Assembly: GCA_947500415.1 (NCBI GenBank)
Contig: CANMRT010000002.1
Location: 62,001-126,000, forward strand
Length of the DNA stretch: 64,000 nt
DNA from: an uncultured Roseicyclus sp.
GTDB lineage: Bacteria; Pseudomonadota; Alphaproteobacteria; Rhodobacterales; Rhodobacteraceae
Direction: 5' to 3'
Positions 9,500-19,596 of the stretch are shown here, one piece after another (position 1 is the first letter of the stretch; the number at the start of each line of letters is the position of its first letter). Under the pieces are notes generated by a model that had not been told where the DNA came from, searched no databases, and saw only the letters and a list, made by a program, of their open reading frames with translations. The translations under genes were made by a program, and so were the position numbers.

Positions 9500-10273
9500 A
9501 TGCGCGCAATCCTTGCCGGTGCCGGGGCTTTGCCGGGCCTCTTGCTTGAAGTTGAGATGGCCTATGTCGTCCAATTCAAAGGTGTGGTGATCAACCGCCA
9601 CAAGTCACCTCCGATCAAGGCGCGGTTTGAGCAGTTGGGAAAACTGTTCGATGATTTGCGTGCCAAGGACGTGCAAGAGGTTTGCCTCGCCGGTGCGATG
9701 GGCCGCCCGTCGCTGGACCCCGTCGCGTTCGATCCGTTCACGGCGGCCAGGATGCCGATGTTGATGCAAGCCATGGGGCAGGGTGATGACGCGCTGCTGC
9801 GGGCCATTGTTGGTGTGATCGAGGGGGAAGGTTTCACCGTTGTGGGCGCCCATGACATTCGGCCCGATCTGGTTGTTTCCGCTGGCCTCATCGCAGGGGT
9901 TCAGGTTGCTGCGGCGGACGCGGCGCGTGCGCGTGCGGTGCTGGATGCGTTGGGTCCGTTGGATGTCGGGCAGGGCGCGGTGGCGGCCAAGGGCCAGGTG
10001 CTAGGGATCGAGACGTTGCAGGGCACAAATGCGCTGCTGGATTTCGTTGGACGCACGATGCCGAAGTCCGGCGGGATATTCGCCAAGCGCCCCAAGGCGG
10101 GTCAGGATTTGCGCGTGGATATGCCAGCAATTGGGCCGGATACGATCCGCAAGGTCGCGGAGGCGGGCCTTTCCGGGATCGAGATCGCACCGGGTGAGGT
10201 CATGATTCTGGACCGTCCCGCAGTTGAGGCGGCCTGCGCGGAAACGGGCGTCAACCTTTGGGCGGGCCCGTGA
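9500..10273 (+). CDS. lpxI: UDP-2,3-diacylglucosamine pyrophosphatase, LpxI type
   Basis: It hydrolyses UDP-2,3-diacylglucosamine to lipid X, filling the step done by LpxH in enteric bacteria. The N-terminus MRAILAGAGALPGLL and the C-terminal KRPKAGQDLRVDMPAIGPDT segment are family signatures. This places it in the alphaproteobacterial LpxI (former DUF1009) family. The 257 residues are slightly shorter than some members. It sits six bases after lpxA and directly before lpxB, which uses its product. Confidence 0.93.
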   Translation: MRAILAGAGALPGLLLEVEMAYVVQFKGVVINRHKSPPIKARFEQLGKLFDDLRAKDVQEVCLAGAMGRPSLDPVAFDPFTAARMPMLMQAMGQGDDALLRAIVGVIEGEGFTVVGAHDIRPDLVVSAGLIAGVQVAAADAARARAVLDALGPLDVGQGAVAAKGQVLGIETLQGTNALLDFVGRTMPKSGGIFAKRPKAGQDLRVDMPAIGPDTIRKVAEAGLSGIEIAPGEVMILDRPAVEAACAETGVNLWAGP

Positions 10274-10286
10274 GGTGCCCGCGCCC

Positions 10287-11414
10287 GTGAAGCTCTTCCT
10301 TGTGGCGGGCGAGCCTTCGGGCGACCGTCTTGGGGGTGCTTTGCTGAAAGGGATGGGTAAGGCCGGGGCGGCGGTTGAGGCGCGAGGCGTGGGCGGGCCT
10401 GAGATGGCCGCGCAAGGCATGGCCTCGATCTTTCCCTACGAAGAACTGGCGGTCATGGGCATTGCCGAGGTGCTGCCGAAGTATTTCCAACTGAAGCGGC
10501 GGATTGCGGAGGCGGCTGAGGCTGCGATTACGTCGGGCGCTGACGCCTTGGTCACGATAGACAGCCCCGATTTCGGCCTGCGCGTGGCGAAAATCGTGAA
10601 AGCTGCACGCCCGCAGATGAAGACGATCCACTATGTTGCACCGTCTGTTTGGGCCTGGCGGCCCGGTCGCGCCAACAAGATGGCGAAGGTCATCGACCAT
10701 GTGCTGGCACTTTTGCCGTTCGAGCCGCCCTATATGGAGGCCGCAGGCATGACCTGCGATTTCGTGGGGCATCCGGTGGTGGCAGAGCCCGCGGCGAGGG
10801 AGCACGAGGTTGCGGCGTTTCGGGCTTCCATTGGCATCGAAGCTAGTGAACGTATGGTTCTCGTTCTGCCGGGATCTCGTCGCTCCGAGGTATCTCGTCT
10901 TGCACCGGTATTTGGCGAGGCGCTTGCGGGTTTGGACGCGCGTCTGGTCCTGCCGACTCTGCCGCATATTCGGGACACGGTGACGGAGATGACGCGCGGT
11001 TGGAACTCGGCGCCGATCATCGTCGACGCGACCGACTTACCCCAGAAGCGGGCAGCCTTTGCGGCGGCAGATGTGGCGCTGGCAGCGTCTGGCACTGTTT
11101 CGCTGGAACTGGCCGCGGCGGGCACACCGATGGTCATCGCCTATGACTTCAACTGGCTTACGCGCGCCTTGGTGAAACGCGCTATCAAGGTGGACACGGT
11201 CACTCTGGTCAATTTGGTCTCAGAGACCCGCGCAGTGCCGGAGTACCTTGCCGAAAACTGCCGCCCCGCGCCGATCCGGGCGGGGTTGGAGGCCGTTCTG
11301 CGGGATGCGGGCGACCAGCAGGCGGCTATGGAATTGACGATGGAGCGACTAGGTAAAGATGGTCCCGCGCCGGGACTTCGTGCGGCTCAATCGGTGCTGC
11401 GCGCGCTTAGCTGA
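10287..11414 (+). CDS. lpxB: Lipid-A-disaccharide synthase
   Basis: It condenses lipid X with UDP-diacylglucosamine to form the lipid A disaccharide. It begins VKLFLVAGEPSGDRLGG, the invariant GEPSGD motif of the family. It also contains VAPSVWAWRPGRA and the nucleotide-binding GSRRSEVSRL segment. The GTG at 10287 is preferred: GAGGTG lies nine bases upstream and the motif then falls at the usual distance from the start. A GTG at 10275 is an alternative. The 3' end overlaps the convergent YbaK-type gene by eight bases. Confidence 0.93.
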   Translation: MKLFLVAGEPSGDRLGGALLKGMGKAGAAVEARGVGGPEMAAQGMASIFPYEELAVMGIAEVLPKYFQLKRRIAEAAEAAITSGADALVTIDSPDFGLRVAKIVKAARPQMKTIHYVAPSVWAWRPGRANKMAKVIDHVLALLPFEPPYMEAAGMTCDFVGHPVVAEPAAREHEVAAFRASIGIEASERMVLVLPGSRRSEVSRLAPVFGEALAGLDARLVLPTLPHIRDTVTEMTRGWNSAPIIVDATDLPQKRAAFAAADVALAASGTVSLELAAAGTPMVIAYDFNWLTRALVKRAIKVDTVTLVNLVSETRAVPEYLAENCRPAPIRAGLEAVLRDAGDQQAAMELTMERLGKDGPAPGLRAAQSVLRALS

Positions 11415-11877
11415 TGAAATCGGCTGTTTCCGCTCCGGACAGACGCTGCAAGTCGGACGGCGCAATCGGGAAGATATGGCGTGGCGTTCCAGCGGCGGCG
11501 TAGACCGCATCGAATTCGGACAACCGCGGATCCCACCACGCGCGGATCGGGTTCAGATGGCCAACCGGTGCGACGCCCCCGATGGCGAAACCCGTTTGCG
11601 CGCGGATCAGGCCTGCGTCGGCCTTCCCAAGTGGTGCCCCGGCGACCGCGCTGGCCTTTGCTGCATCCACCTGATTGCCGCCTGCCGTCACGAACAAAAC
11701 CGCCTGGCCAGTGGTCTCATCGCGAAAGATGATCGACTTGGCGATCTGATCCAGATGGCACCCGGCGGCAGCGGCAGCCTCAGCAGCCGTTCGGGTGCCT
11801 TCCGACATCTCCAGCACATCGACGCTGACGCCAGCCTCTTCCAATGCGCGCTTGACCCGTTTCAGAGATTTGGACAT
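11407..11877 (-). CDS. YbaK/EbsC-type aminoacyl-tRNA deacylase
   Basis: Proteins of this family hydrolyse mischarged tRNA (Cys-tRNA-Pro or related substrates). The 156 residues cover the whole single domain, with the conserved KSIIFRD segment and Gly-rich IGGVAPVGH near residue 105. It stands alone on the minus strand between lpxB and glnE, convergent with lpxB. Whether the substrate is Cys-, Ala- or another aa-tRNA cannot be told from the sequence. Confidence 0.85.
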   Translation of the reverse strand: MSKSLKRVKRALEEAGVSVDVLEMSEGTRTAAEAAAAAGCHLDQIAKSIIFRDETTGQAVLFVTAGGNQVDAAKASAVAGAPLGKADAGLIRAQTGFAIGGVAPVGHLNPIRAWWDPRLSEFDAVYAAAGTPRHIFPIAPSDLQRLSGAETADFIS

Positions 11878-11942
11878 GTCTTTTCCCGTATCGACCGCGC
11901 CGGACCTTACCCGGATCGCGCGCGGTCACAAGGGGACATCCG

Positions 11943-14747
11943 ATGAGCTTCGCCGCCCGCCTGACACGCGCTCCGATCCCGTTCTCCGTAGACCGGGGTG
12001 AGGAGGCCGTGCAGGCGGTGCCACATCTGGCCCCGGAGTTTCGGGAGTTGATCCGGGGCACAGGCGGCTCATCCCCGTTTCTGGCGGGCGTGATCGCCAA
12101 GGAAGGCCATTGGCTGTCCCACGCTTTGGACAGGCAGCCCGAAGATGTGATCGCCGAATTGATTGCGGAGACGGGAAAGCTTGATGCCTCGACGCTGGAT
12201 GCAGGTTTGCGGCAGGCCAAGCGCCGTGCGGCTCTGATCGTGGCCTTGGCGGATCTGGGCGGGGTTTGGAGCCTAACCACTGTAACGCAAGCCTGGACCG
12301 ATTTCGCCGACGCCTGCGTGTCCGCCGCCCTGGCGATCCACGTAGCGGCACAGGCCCGGCGCGGCAAAATCCCCGGCGTGACCGAGGAGGACGGCCTAAG
12401 CGATGGGGCGGGCATGGTCGCGCTGGCAATGGGCAAGATGGGCGCGGGCGAGCTGAATTATTCCAGCGATATCGACCTGATCTGCCTTTTCGACGAGACC
12501 CGCTTTGATGGCCCGGCTGAGGAAATGGAGGCACGCGCGGCCTTCATCAAAGCCACCCGCGCGATGGCTGCCAGCCTGAATGACGCAACGGCGGAGGGCT
12601 ATGTCTTTCGCACCGACCTGCGCCTGCGCCCCGATGCCAGCGTGACGCCGGTCTGTATCTCAATGGCGGCGGCGGAGCGATATTACGAGGCGGAGGGGCG
12701 CACCTGGGAACGCTCCGCCTACATCAAGGCGCGGGCCGCAGCGGGAGATGTCGCGGCGGGCGAACGGTTTATTGAGGCGCTGACGCCCTTCGTCTGGCGC
12801 AAGCATCTGGATTTCGCGACCGTGGCCGAGACGATGGATATGCGCCAGCGCATCCGCGACCACAAGGGCCTGCATGGTACGGCGCTAGAAGGGCGCAACA
12901 TCAAGCTCGGCTCGGGCGGGATCCGGGAGATCGAGTTCTTTGCCCAGACCCGGCAGCTTGTAGCGGGCGGGCGTGATCCGTCGCTCCGCCAGCCGCGCAC
13001 GATCAAGGCGTTGCAGGCGCTGGCCCGCGCCGACTGGATCACGCGGGAGGTGGCGGGTGAGCTGGCCGATCATTATACCGTGCTGCGAGAGGTCGAGCAT
13101 CGCCTGCAAATGATCGACGACGCGCAGACCCAGACCTTGCCGAAAAGCGACGAGGCCTTCGACCGTCTCGCACGGCTCAGCTGCGAGGAGAGCACGGCGC
13201 GATACCGCGCGATGCTCGAAGAGCGATTGGCGGCGGTCGATGCGATCACAGGCGATCTCTACGCCCCAAAGACGCGCAAACAAGCCGCGCCGGAGCTCAG
13301 CGAAGCGGCGCAGGACATCGTGGCGCGCTGGCCCGGCTATCCCGCGCTTCGGTCCGAACGGGGGCAGGGCATATTCGAGCGTTTGAAGCCCGACCTTCTG
13401 GCGCGTTTTGCGGCGGCTGACCGGCCGGATGAGGCTTTGGCGAATTTCGACGGCTTCCTGCGCGGTCTCCCAGCGGGTGTTCAGCTATTCTCATTGTTTG
13501 AGGCCAACCCGTCGCTGGTGGATCTGCTCGCCGATATTTGTGTGACGTCGCCAGGCCTGGCCGCCTATCTGTCGCGCCATTCCCGTGTGTTGGATGCCGT
13601 TTTGGATGGGCAGTTCTTCAGCGAATGGCCAGGTGCGAGTGGGCTTACCAAGGACCTGTCCGATACGCTTCAACGGCTGGATTATGAGGCGCAACTCGAC
13701 ACGGCGCGGCGCTGGCAAAAGGAATGGCACTTTCGCGTCGGCGTGCACATGCTGCGCGGGCTAATCGGGGCGGAGGATGCGGCCCAGCAGTACTCGGATG
13801 TGGGCGAGGCCGTGGTGGCGAGCCTTTGGTCGTGTGTTTGCGCTGAAATTGCGCGGCGTCATGGACCCGCACCCGGGCGGGGCGGCGTGGTTTTGGCGAT
13901 GGGCAGTCTGGGCACGACGTCGATGACGGCGACCTCAGACCTCGATCTGATCGTGATTTTCGACGCGGGCGACGTGGAGATAACCGATGGTCCAAGGCCA
14001 TTGGACCCGCGCGGTTGGTTTGCCAAGGCGACCAAGACAATGATCACAGCGCTGAGCGCGCTCACCGGCGAAGGCAAGCTCTACGACGTCGACATGCGCC
14101 TGCGCCCGTCTGGCGGACAGGGGCCGGTGGCCACATCGCTGGCGGCATTCGGCAGATACCAACGGGAAGAGGCGTGGACGTGGGAGCATATGGCACTTAC
14201 CCGCGCGCGTGTTGTGGCTGGCGAAACGTCGCTGGCGGAAGATGTGGAGGCCGTGCGGTGTTCAGTGATCGCTTCGCGCAAGGACGACGTGGCCACGATC
14301 CTGCAAGAGGCCGCGAACATGCGGGCGCGTTTGGCGAAAGCGGGCCGTGATGGCGATACGTGGGAGGTCAAGGACGGCCCGGGCGGGCTGCAGGACATCG
14401 CGTTGACCGCACAGGCCTTGGCATTGGCCGCGGGCAGTTCAGCACGGCAACCGCAGGTGCAGGTCGGTGAGGCCCGGTTTGCGGGGCTCATATCCGCGGA
14501 CGCAGAGCGTGATTTGGTGGAGGCACATCGGATCTTCGCGGCCCTCCAACAGGGCGCGCGCTTGCTGACGGGGCGCGCCCTGTCGCCCGAAGCGGTGGGT
14601 GCGGGCGGCATGGATTTTCTGCATCGTATGCTGGATGTGACGGAGGCAGACACTCTGGTGCCGCAGCTTGACGACTTGCGGGCGCGGGCGGCCGCTAGGG
14701 TTGGCGAAATACTAGGCGAGGCTACGAAGGACGGCGCCGATGCGTGA
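11943..14747 (+). CDS. glnE: Bifunctional glutamine synthetase adenylyltransferase/deadenylylase
   Basis: It adjusts glutamine synthetase activity to nitrogen status by adding or removing AMP. It has two nucleotidyltransferase halves: the first carries GAGELNYSSDIDLI (about residues 165-180), the second the weaker match TSMTATSDLDLIVIFD (about 660-675). Helical linker and regulatory segments lie between and after. The 934 residues are typical. The start ATG follows GGGACATCCG weakly. It overlaps the next small gene by eight bases, suggesting an operon. Confidence 0.95.
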   Translation: MSFAARLTRAPIPFSVDRGEEAVQAVPHLAPEFRELIRGTGGSSPFLAGVIAKEGHWLSHALDRQPEDVIAELIAETGKLDASTLDAGLRQAKRRAALIVALADLGGVWSLTTVTQAWTDFADACVSAALAIHVAAQARRGKIPGVTEEDGLSDGAGMVALAMGKMGAGELNYSSDIDLICLFDETRFDGPAEEMEARAAFIKATRAMAASLNDATAEGYVFRTDLRLRPDASVTPVCISMAAAERYYEAEGRTWERSAYIKARAAAGDVAAGERFIEALTPFVWRKHLDFATVAETMDMRQRIRDHKGLHGTALEGRNIKLGSGGIREIEFFAQTRQLVAGGRDPSLRQPRTIKALQALARADWITREVAGELADHYTVLREVEHRLQMIDDAQTQTLPKSDEAFDRLARLSCEESTARYRAMLEERLAAVDAITGDLYAPKTRKQAAPELSEAAQDIVARWPGYPALRSERGQGIFERLKPDLLARFAAADRPDEALANFDGFLRGLPAGVQLFSLFEANPSLVDLLADICVTSPGLAAYLSRHSRVLDAVLDGQFFSEWPGASGLTKDLSDTLQRLDYEAQLDTARRWQKEWHFRVGVHMLRGLIGAEDAAQQYSDVGEAVVASLWSCVCAEIARRHGPAPGRGGVVLAMGSLGTTSMTATSDLDLIVIFDAGDVEITDGPRPLDPRGWFAKATKTMITALSALTGEGKLYDVDMRLRPSGGQGPVATSLAAFGRYQREEAWTWEHMALTRARVVAGETSLAEDVEAVRCSVIASRKDDVATILQEAANMRARLAKAGRDGDTWEVKDGPGGLQDIALTAQALALAAGSSARQPQVQVGEARFAGLISADAERDLVEAHRIFAALQQGARLLTGRALSPEAVGAGGMDFLHRMLDVTEADTLVPQLDDLRARAAARVGEILGEATKDGADA

Positions 14748-15012
14748 CGACGACCCAAATGACCCCAAGGGGCTGATCCGAGAGGCGTTTCGTATCGAGG
14801 GGATCACGGCCTCAGAGTGTCGGTCGATCTTTGTGGATTGGGCGTTGAGCCTGAAGGCCTCCGACCCCAAGCCCGCGATTTCTGCCTTGCTGGAGAAACA
14901 CGCGGATGAGCCTGCGGACCATCCGATGAAGGGTGTGTTGTCGAAGGGTTTGGCGGCAGCGCCAGCAGCGCGCAGACGCGGCGGTCGTGCGGCGCGGGTG
15001 CCACAAAGCTAG
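14740..15012 (+). CDS. Small conserved-looking protein after glnE, unknown function
   Basis: It encodes 90 residues, mostly helical and acidic at the N-terminus (MRDDDPNDPKGLIREAF), with a basic Arg/Ala-rich tail. I do not recognise a named domain. The eight-base overlap with glnE and the good codon usage argue that it is translated. The position suggests coupling to glnE, but no role in nitrogen control is claimed. Confidence 0.6.
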   Translation: MRDDDPNDPKGLIREAFRIEGITASECRSIFVDWALSLKASDPKPAISALLEKHADEPADHPMKGVLSKGLAAAPAARRRGGRAARVPQS

Positions 15013-16082
15013 TCAGCGCCGCGCCGGATGTAGCGGACCTGATGAGTGATGGGTTCGATGTCACTCATCTCGATTGTGATCTCACCCAGAAGCTCGTCTT
15101 CAGTTGGAAACAGGGTGACAGGGACCGGACCATCGTCGCCATGGGGCGAAGCGACGGACCGCGAAAGGCCCTCCTCCAGTATCGAAGCGTCTCGGTTTGG
15201 TGCGAAGAATGGGGCAAGGTTCAGCGCATCAAGGACCGCGCAGCCCTCGGCCATGCACTCCACCCGGATGTCGAAGGGGAAGGCCCAGAGCCCGTCGATC
15301 ACATGTAGCGTGCCGTCGACATTGACGCCCATTCCCGAAGCGATCTGAGTGCCATCATTGTAGAGTGTCGGGTTTGGGGTCAGCCCATTGCGCTGGCGGA
15401 TATGCACGCGGGCCTCCCCGACTGCCTCCATGATGGCTGTCTCGATCCCATCCTCCATGTCTATCTGCGCGCGGCCACTTCCCGGCGGGAACCACGTGTA
15501 CGGTCCCATGATGCGACGTTGGTGCGAGAACCCCGACAGACGCGCGGGAAAGGACACCATGGCTTGATCCGGCGCATCTGCAATGCGAGCCGCGAGCGTT
15601 TCGAGGTCTGAGGCGGCGACTTGTTCGGTGACCAGTTCAACCGGTTCCGCAAAGGCACGGAGCGGGCCAAGGTCCATGCGAGATGGCGCACAGAACGCGT
15701 AGTCCTGTACGATTTCGCCCGCCACGATCACCCAAATGATCTTTCCAGATCGCGCCGTGCCTCCACAATAGGTCGCCACATGTTGGTTGCCGGTGAATGC
15801 ATCAAAAAGGCGCGGACCGTGGAAGCCAATCTCAGTGCCTTCAGGCACTGCGCTGACGTCAAGCGCGAACCATCCGGCCTCACCATCCTCAAATACCACC
15901 AAGTCGGGGCGCGCACCGCCTTCCAGCGCAAACATCGGCAAGACTTCGCGGCGGGGTAGGTCGGGTAGCGGTTGCGGCTCGGGCCGCGCCTGGGGTTGGA
16001 GAGTGACGGGGGTGCTAGAAAACGAGAGTAAGGCGATGGCTGCAAGGATGGCCAGCCCCAGAACAAGCGCGATCCATTTCAC
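15009..16082 (-). CDS. Membrane-anchored envelope protein, unknown function
   Basis: It has 357 residues: one N-terminal membrane helix (WIALVLGLAILAAIALLSF) followed by a Pro-rich linker and a large, probably periplasmic domain with several Cys residues (YCGGTA, AFCAP, VECMAEGCAV). No enzyme motif is recognised. Its start overlaps the stop of the upstream GlxA-type regulator gene by four bases, so the two are probably co-transcribed on the minus strand. The last bases overlap the convergent small gene after glnE. Confidence 0.7.
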   Translation of the reverse strand: MKWIALVLGLAILAAIALLSFSSTPVTLQPQARPEPQPLPDLPRREVLPMFALEGGARPDLVVFEDGEAGWFALDVSAVPEGTEIGFHGPRLFDAFTGNQHVATYCGGTARSGKIIWVIVAGEIVQDYAFCAPSRMDLGPLRAFAEPVELVTEQVAASDLETLAARIADAPDQAMVSFPARLSGFSHQRRIMGPYTWFPPGSGRAQIDMEDGIETAIMEAVGEARVHIRQRNGLTPNPTLYNDGTQIASGMGVNVDGTLHVIDGLWAFPFDIRVECMAEGCAVLDALNLAPFFAPNRDASILEEGLSRSVASPHGDDGPVPVTLFPTEDELLGEITIEMSDIEPITHQVRYIRRGAD

Positions 16083-17074
16083 GTTTTAACCCGCGTCGCG
16101 TGGGTGCCACGTTCGCGGTAGGGTGTTGTGTCGTAATGCGCGCGGTAGCATTTTGAGAAGTGCGAGGGTGAAGCAAAACCGCAAGCCAGCGCCACGTTGA
16201 TCACGCTCATGTCCGTTTGCATCAATAGGTTGCGCGCTTTGCCGAGGCGCAGTTCCATGTAATAGCGCTTGGGGGAGCGGTTGAGGTAACGCCGGAACAG
16301 CCGTTCCAATTGCCGCGTGGACATGCCGACATCTTCCGCCAATTGCGACGGGCTTATCGGGTCCTCGATGTTCTGTTCCATCATCCGGATCACGGCCCCC
16401 AATTTGGGGTGCCGCACGCCGATGCGTGTGGGGATCGACAGACGCTGCGTGTCTTGATCGGTGCGGATGGAGGTGTAGATCAGCTGATCTGCGACCAGAT
16501 TGGCCAGCTCTTCGCCATGATCTTCGGCAATCAATTTCAGCATCAGGTCGATGGACGCGGTGCCGCCAGCCGTGGTGATCCGGTTGCCGTCCACCACAAA
16601 AACCGACTTGGTCAGAGTGACCTCTTCGAATTCCTCGGCGAAGCTGTCCTGATTTTCCCAATGGATCGTGGCGCGCTTGCCGTCTAGTAAACCCGCCTTC
16701 GCCAAAGTGTAGCCGGCCGTACAGAGCCCTGCGATCACCGGGCCTTTGCGCGCTTCGCGGCGAAGCCAGCTGAGCAAACGTTTCGTGGTGGCGCCTGCCA
16801 CGTCGATACCGCCACACAGCAACACAACGTCCTCACGCCGGACTTCATCCAGATCACCGTCCAGTCGATACCAGATACCGGCCGAGCATTGTGCATAATC
16901 GCCGCCTTCGCCGACAAGCGACCATTGGTACAGCTCCCGGCCTGACATCCGATTTGCGATCCTGAGCGCTTCGACGGCCGAGGAAAAGCACAGCATTGTA
17001 AATTGATCGAGCAAGACGAAAACGAACCGCTTAGGTCCTTCGCCTGGCCGGGGTCTGACGGCTGTATCGGTCAT
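16079..17074 (-). CDS. GlxA-type AraC-family transcriptional regulator
   Basis: It has two parts. An N-terminal DJ-1/PfpI-like amidotransferase fold (about residues 15-185) carries a Cys in the nucleophile elbow GLCTAGYTLAKAG near residue 118. A C-terminal AraC HTH pair (about 225-325) contains the typical MSTRQLERLFRRYLNRSP and CGFASPSHFSKCYR helices. Family members control catabolism of quaternary amines such as glycine betaine and carnitine; the ligand here is unknown. It shares an upstream intergenic space with the DAHP synthase gene and overlaps the envelope-protein gene downstream. Confidence 0.9.
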   Translation of the reverse strand: MTDTAVRPRPGEGPKRFVFVLLDQFTMLCFSSAVEALRIANRMSGRELYQWSLVGEGGDYAQCSAGIWYRLDGDLDEVRREDVVLLCGGIDVAGATTKRLLSWLRREARKGPVIAGLCTAGYTLAKAGLLDGKRATIHWENQDSFAEEFEEVTLTKSVFVVDGNRITTAGGTASIDLMLKLIAEDHGEELANLVADQLIYTSIRTDQDTQRLSIPTRIGVRHPKLGAVIRMMEQNIEDPISPSQLAEDVGMSTRQLERLFRRYLNRSPKRYYMELRLGKARNLLMQTDMSVINVALACGFASPSHFSKCYRAHYDTTPYRERGTHATRVKT

Positions 17075-17265
17075 ACGCTAGTCTCCTACGGGTGGTGTCG
17101 GTTTGCCCGGCGCTTCTTCCCGTCGGGAAAATCGAAATCACCAAATCTTCGCGCGCGCAATCCCACAATTGTTCATGGTGGCGCTCACAAATTGCAAAAT
17201 GCGGGATTGGAAGCGGCAGGGTGCTTGTGTAGAGAGGGCTTCGACCCTTGGATATGGAGACGACC

Positions 17266-18639
17266 ATGGCATCCGCTACACCCTGGACGAAATCGGATTG
17301 GCGCGCCAAACCGCGCGTGCAGATGCCGGATTATCTGGACGAAGCTGCTTTGAACGCGGTTGAGACCCAGTTGGGCAAATACCCGCCGCTGGTTTTTGCC
17401 GGTGAGGCCCGGACACTGCGCGACGAACTCGCAGCCGTGTCACGGGGAGAGGGCTTTCTCCTGCAAGGTGGTGATTGCGCGGAAAGCTTCTCGGAATTCT
17501 CCGCCGACAATATCCGCGACACCTTCAAGGTTATGCTACAGATGGCGACCGTTCTGACCTTCGGGGCCAAGGTGCCGGTAGTGAAGATCGGGCGAATGGC
17601 CGGTCAATTCGCCAAGCCGCGTTCCGCACCCACTGAGGTGAAGGATGGGGTGGAACTTCCGTCCTACCGTGGCGACATCATCAATGAGCTGGACTTCACG
17701 TCTGAGGCGCGGATCCCCAACCCGCAGAAAATGCTGCAAGCCTACACGCAGGCGGCGGCATCGCTGAACCTTCTGCGCGCCTTCTCCAAAGGCGGTTTCG
17801 CGGACATTCACCGCGTGCATTCCTGGACTCTTGGCTTCACGGATATCGGCGATGCCGAGCGCTATGGCGATATGGCCAATCGCATTCAGGACTCCCTCGA
17901 TTTCATGAGCGCCGCTGGCTTCGCGCCCGGCAAGACCCATGAGCTTGAGCAAGTGGATTTCTACACGTCGCACGAAGCGCTGCTGCTGGAATATGAAGAG
18001 GCGCTTTGCCGTTTGGATTCGACCTCCGGAAAATGGCTCGCAGGCTCCGGTCACATGATCTGGATTGGCGACCGCACACGGCAGCCTGACGGCGCGCATG
18101 TGGAATTCTGCAAAGGCGTTCTGAACCCGATTGGCATCAAATGTGGCCCGTCGATCTCACGTTCGGACCTCAAGGAACTGCTCGACACGCTAAACCCGAA
18201 CCGCGAGGCGGGCCGGATCGTTCTGATCAACCGCTTTGGCGCGGGCAATGTGGCCGACCACATGCCCAAGCTGATCCGCGCGGTCGAGGAAGAGGCGCAT
18301 CCTGTCGTTTGGTCCTGTGATCCGATGCACGGCAACACGATCAAATCCGACAGTGGCTACAAGACACGGCCCTTCGACAGTGTGTTGCGTGAAGTGCAGG
18401 AGTTCTTCGGGGTTCACCGCGCGGAAGGAACCGTCCCGGGTGGCGTGCATTTCGAGATGACGGGTCAGGACGTGACCGAATGCACCGGTGGCGTGCGTGC
18501 TGTGACGGATGAGGATCTGTCGAGCCGCTATCACACGGCCTGCGATCCCCGCCTGAATGCCTCGCAATCACTGGAACTTGCGTTCCTGGTGGCCGAAGAA
18601 CTTTCGAGCACCCGCGAGGCCCTGCGCGCCGCAGGCTGA
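17266..18639 (+). CDS. Class II 3-deoxy-7-phosphoheptulonate synthase
   Basis: It condenses phosphoenolpyruvate and erythrose 4-phosphate, the first step of the shikimate pathway. The plant/actinobacterial class II type is shown by GGDCAESF, the [12 protein letters not shown] motif and [10 protein letters not shown] near residue 355. The start is the ATG at 17266 because GGAGA lies six bases upstream; TTG/ATG codons upstream in frame are poorer. 457 residues. A good terminator follows. Confidence 0.95.
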   Translation: MASATPWTKSDWRAKPRVQMPDYLDEAALNAVETQLGKYPPLVFAGEARTLRDELAAVSRGEGFLLQGGDCAESFSEFSADNIRDTFKVMLQMATVLTFGAKVPVVKIGRMAGQFAKPRSAPTEVKDGVELPSYRGDIINELDFTSEARIPNPQKMLQAYTQAAASLNLLRAFSKGGFADIHRVHSWTLGFTDIGDAERYGDMANRIQDSLDFMSAAGFAPGKTHELEQVDFYTSHEALLLEYEEALCRLDSTSGKWLAGSGHMIWIGDRTRQPDGAHVEFCKGVLNPIGIKCGPSISRSDLKELLDTLNPNREAGRIVLINRFGAGNVADHMPKLIRAVEEEAHPVVWSCDPMHGNTIKSDSGYKTRPFDSVLREVQEFFGVHRAEGTVPGGVHFEMTGQDVTECTGGVRAVTDEDLSSRYHTACDPRLNASQSLELAFLVAEELSSTREALRAAG

Positions 18640-18654
18640 TCGCGATCAAACAAT

Positions 18655-18690
18655 AGCGCCCGCGTCCCTTACTGGGGCGCGGGCGCTTTG
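18655..18690 (+). terminator. Terminator of the DAHP synthase gene
   Basis: GCGCCCGCG (656-664) pairs perfectly with CGCGGGCGC (678-686) over a 13-base loop, followed by TTTGCGTTT. It lies 16 bases after the stop. Confidence 0.7.
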
Positions 18691-18708
18691 CGTTTGAGGA
18701 CTCTTTGC

Positions 18709-19431
18709 TCAGGCCAATCCGCCGTCAATCACCTGAAAAACAGGACGCGTGTGATTGGGCATTTCGCGGGCCTCTACTCTTGGTGCGGCGATGGAAGCGC
18801 GCGATTGGCGACTTGCGATGCGAACCGGCTTTGGCTTGGCCGTCGTTGTCTTGCCTACTGTGGCGACCGCTTTCGACAAACCCGGCAGGTACCCTGTTTC
18901 GGGGATTTCCAATGACCATTGATCGGTTACTTGAAACCGGCCTCTCAGGTCTGAGGCAATCGGCGTCACGGAAGGTGCCTCGGAATAGAGAGCGATGGCG
19001 CGGGTCAGCCCGCCGCGTGTGTCGGACAGCGGCAGGATGATCATTCGCGCTTCATGCTGGGACCCATGGCGTTCCGCACGGGCCAGTGTCAGCACGCTGA
19101 CGGCAGGGGTGACGATGGCGGTTTCAGCCGCATCCATGGCCAGCGCACGGTGATCCAGATCAAAGAGCGCGCGAAATGGCATCCCGCGCAATTCCATGCC
19201 CATACGGCCCGACAAGGTGGCGCCGGCCAGACGCATCCGCACGGTCCCGGCTTTGGGCCGTTCCAGAATGCAGACGCGCGACAGGTGCCCGGTGATCGCA
19301 GGGGGGCTGATTTCAACGCGGCCCGGAACCACGCGATCCCCGCGCAACGCGTCCCAATACTTCAAGAGGGCCAGTGTGCGGTCGTCCAGATGGCTCAACC
19401 GAGTCGTCGAGGTGTCCATGTCACTCATCAT
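18709..19431 (-). CDS. PAS_5-type PAS domain protein
   Basis: The N-terminal two-thirds read as the alphaproteobacterial PAS family (former DUF1488/PF07310-like), with LLKYWDALRG, VRMRLAGATLSGRMG and RMIILPLSD. The C-terminal third is a basic, low-complexity tail (KTTTAKPKPVRIASRQ) ending FQVIDGG. No output domain such as kinase or GGDEF is attached. It probably senses a small ligand or a redox cue; the partner is unknown. The start could be either of the first two Met codons or the one at 19419. Confidence 0.75.
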   Translation of the reverse strand: MMSDMDTSTTRLSHLDDRTLALLKYWDALRGDRVVPGRVEISPPAITGHLSRVCILERPKAGTVRMRLAGATLSGRMGMELRGMPFRALFDLDHRALAMDAAETAIVTPAVSVLTLARAERHGSQHEARMIILPLSDTRGGLTRAIALYSEAPSVTPIASDLRGRFQVTDQWSLEIPETGYLPGLSKAVATVGKTTTAKPKPVRIASRQSRASIAAPRVEAREMPNHTRPVFQVIDGGLA

Positions 19432-19596
19432 TCGGCCTCCGCCAAATCACTCATCAAATCTGCTCACGGCCCCCGCCGGGATCGCGCGTTCGGCTTGACC
19501 ACAGCGCGCTGATCCTGTCCCCTTTTCAAATACACTGAATAAAATTTTATGGGCAGGGGGAGTCTTTCCAGATGGTTAACGGATCAGGGGCGCGTC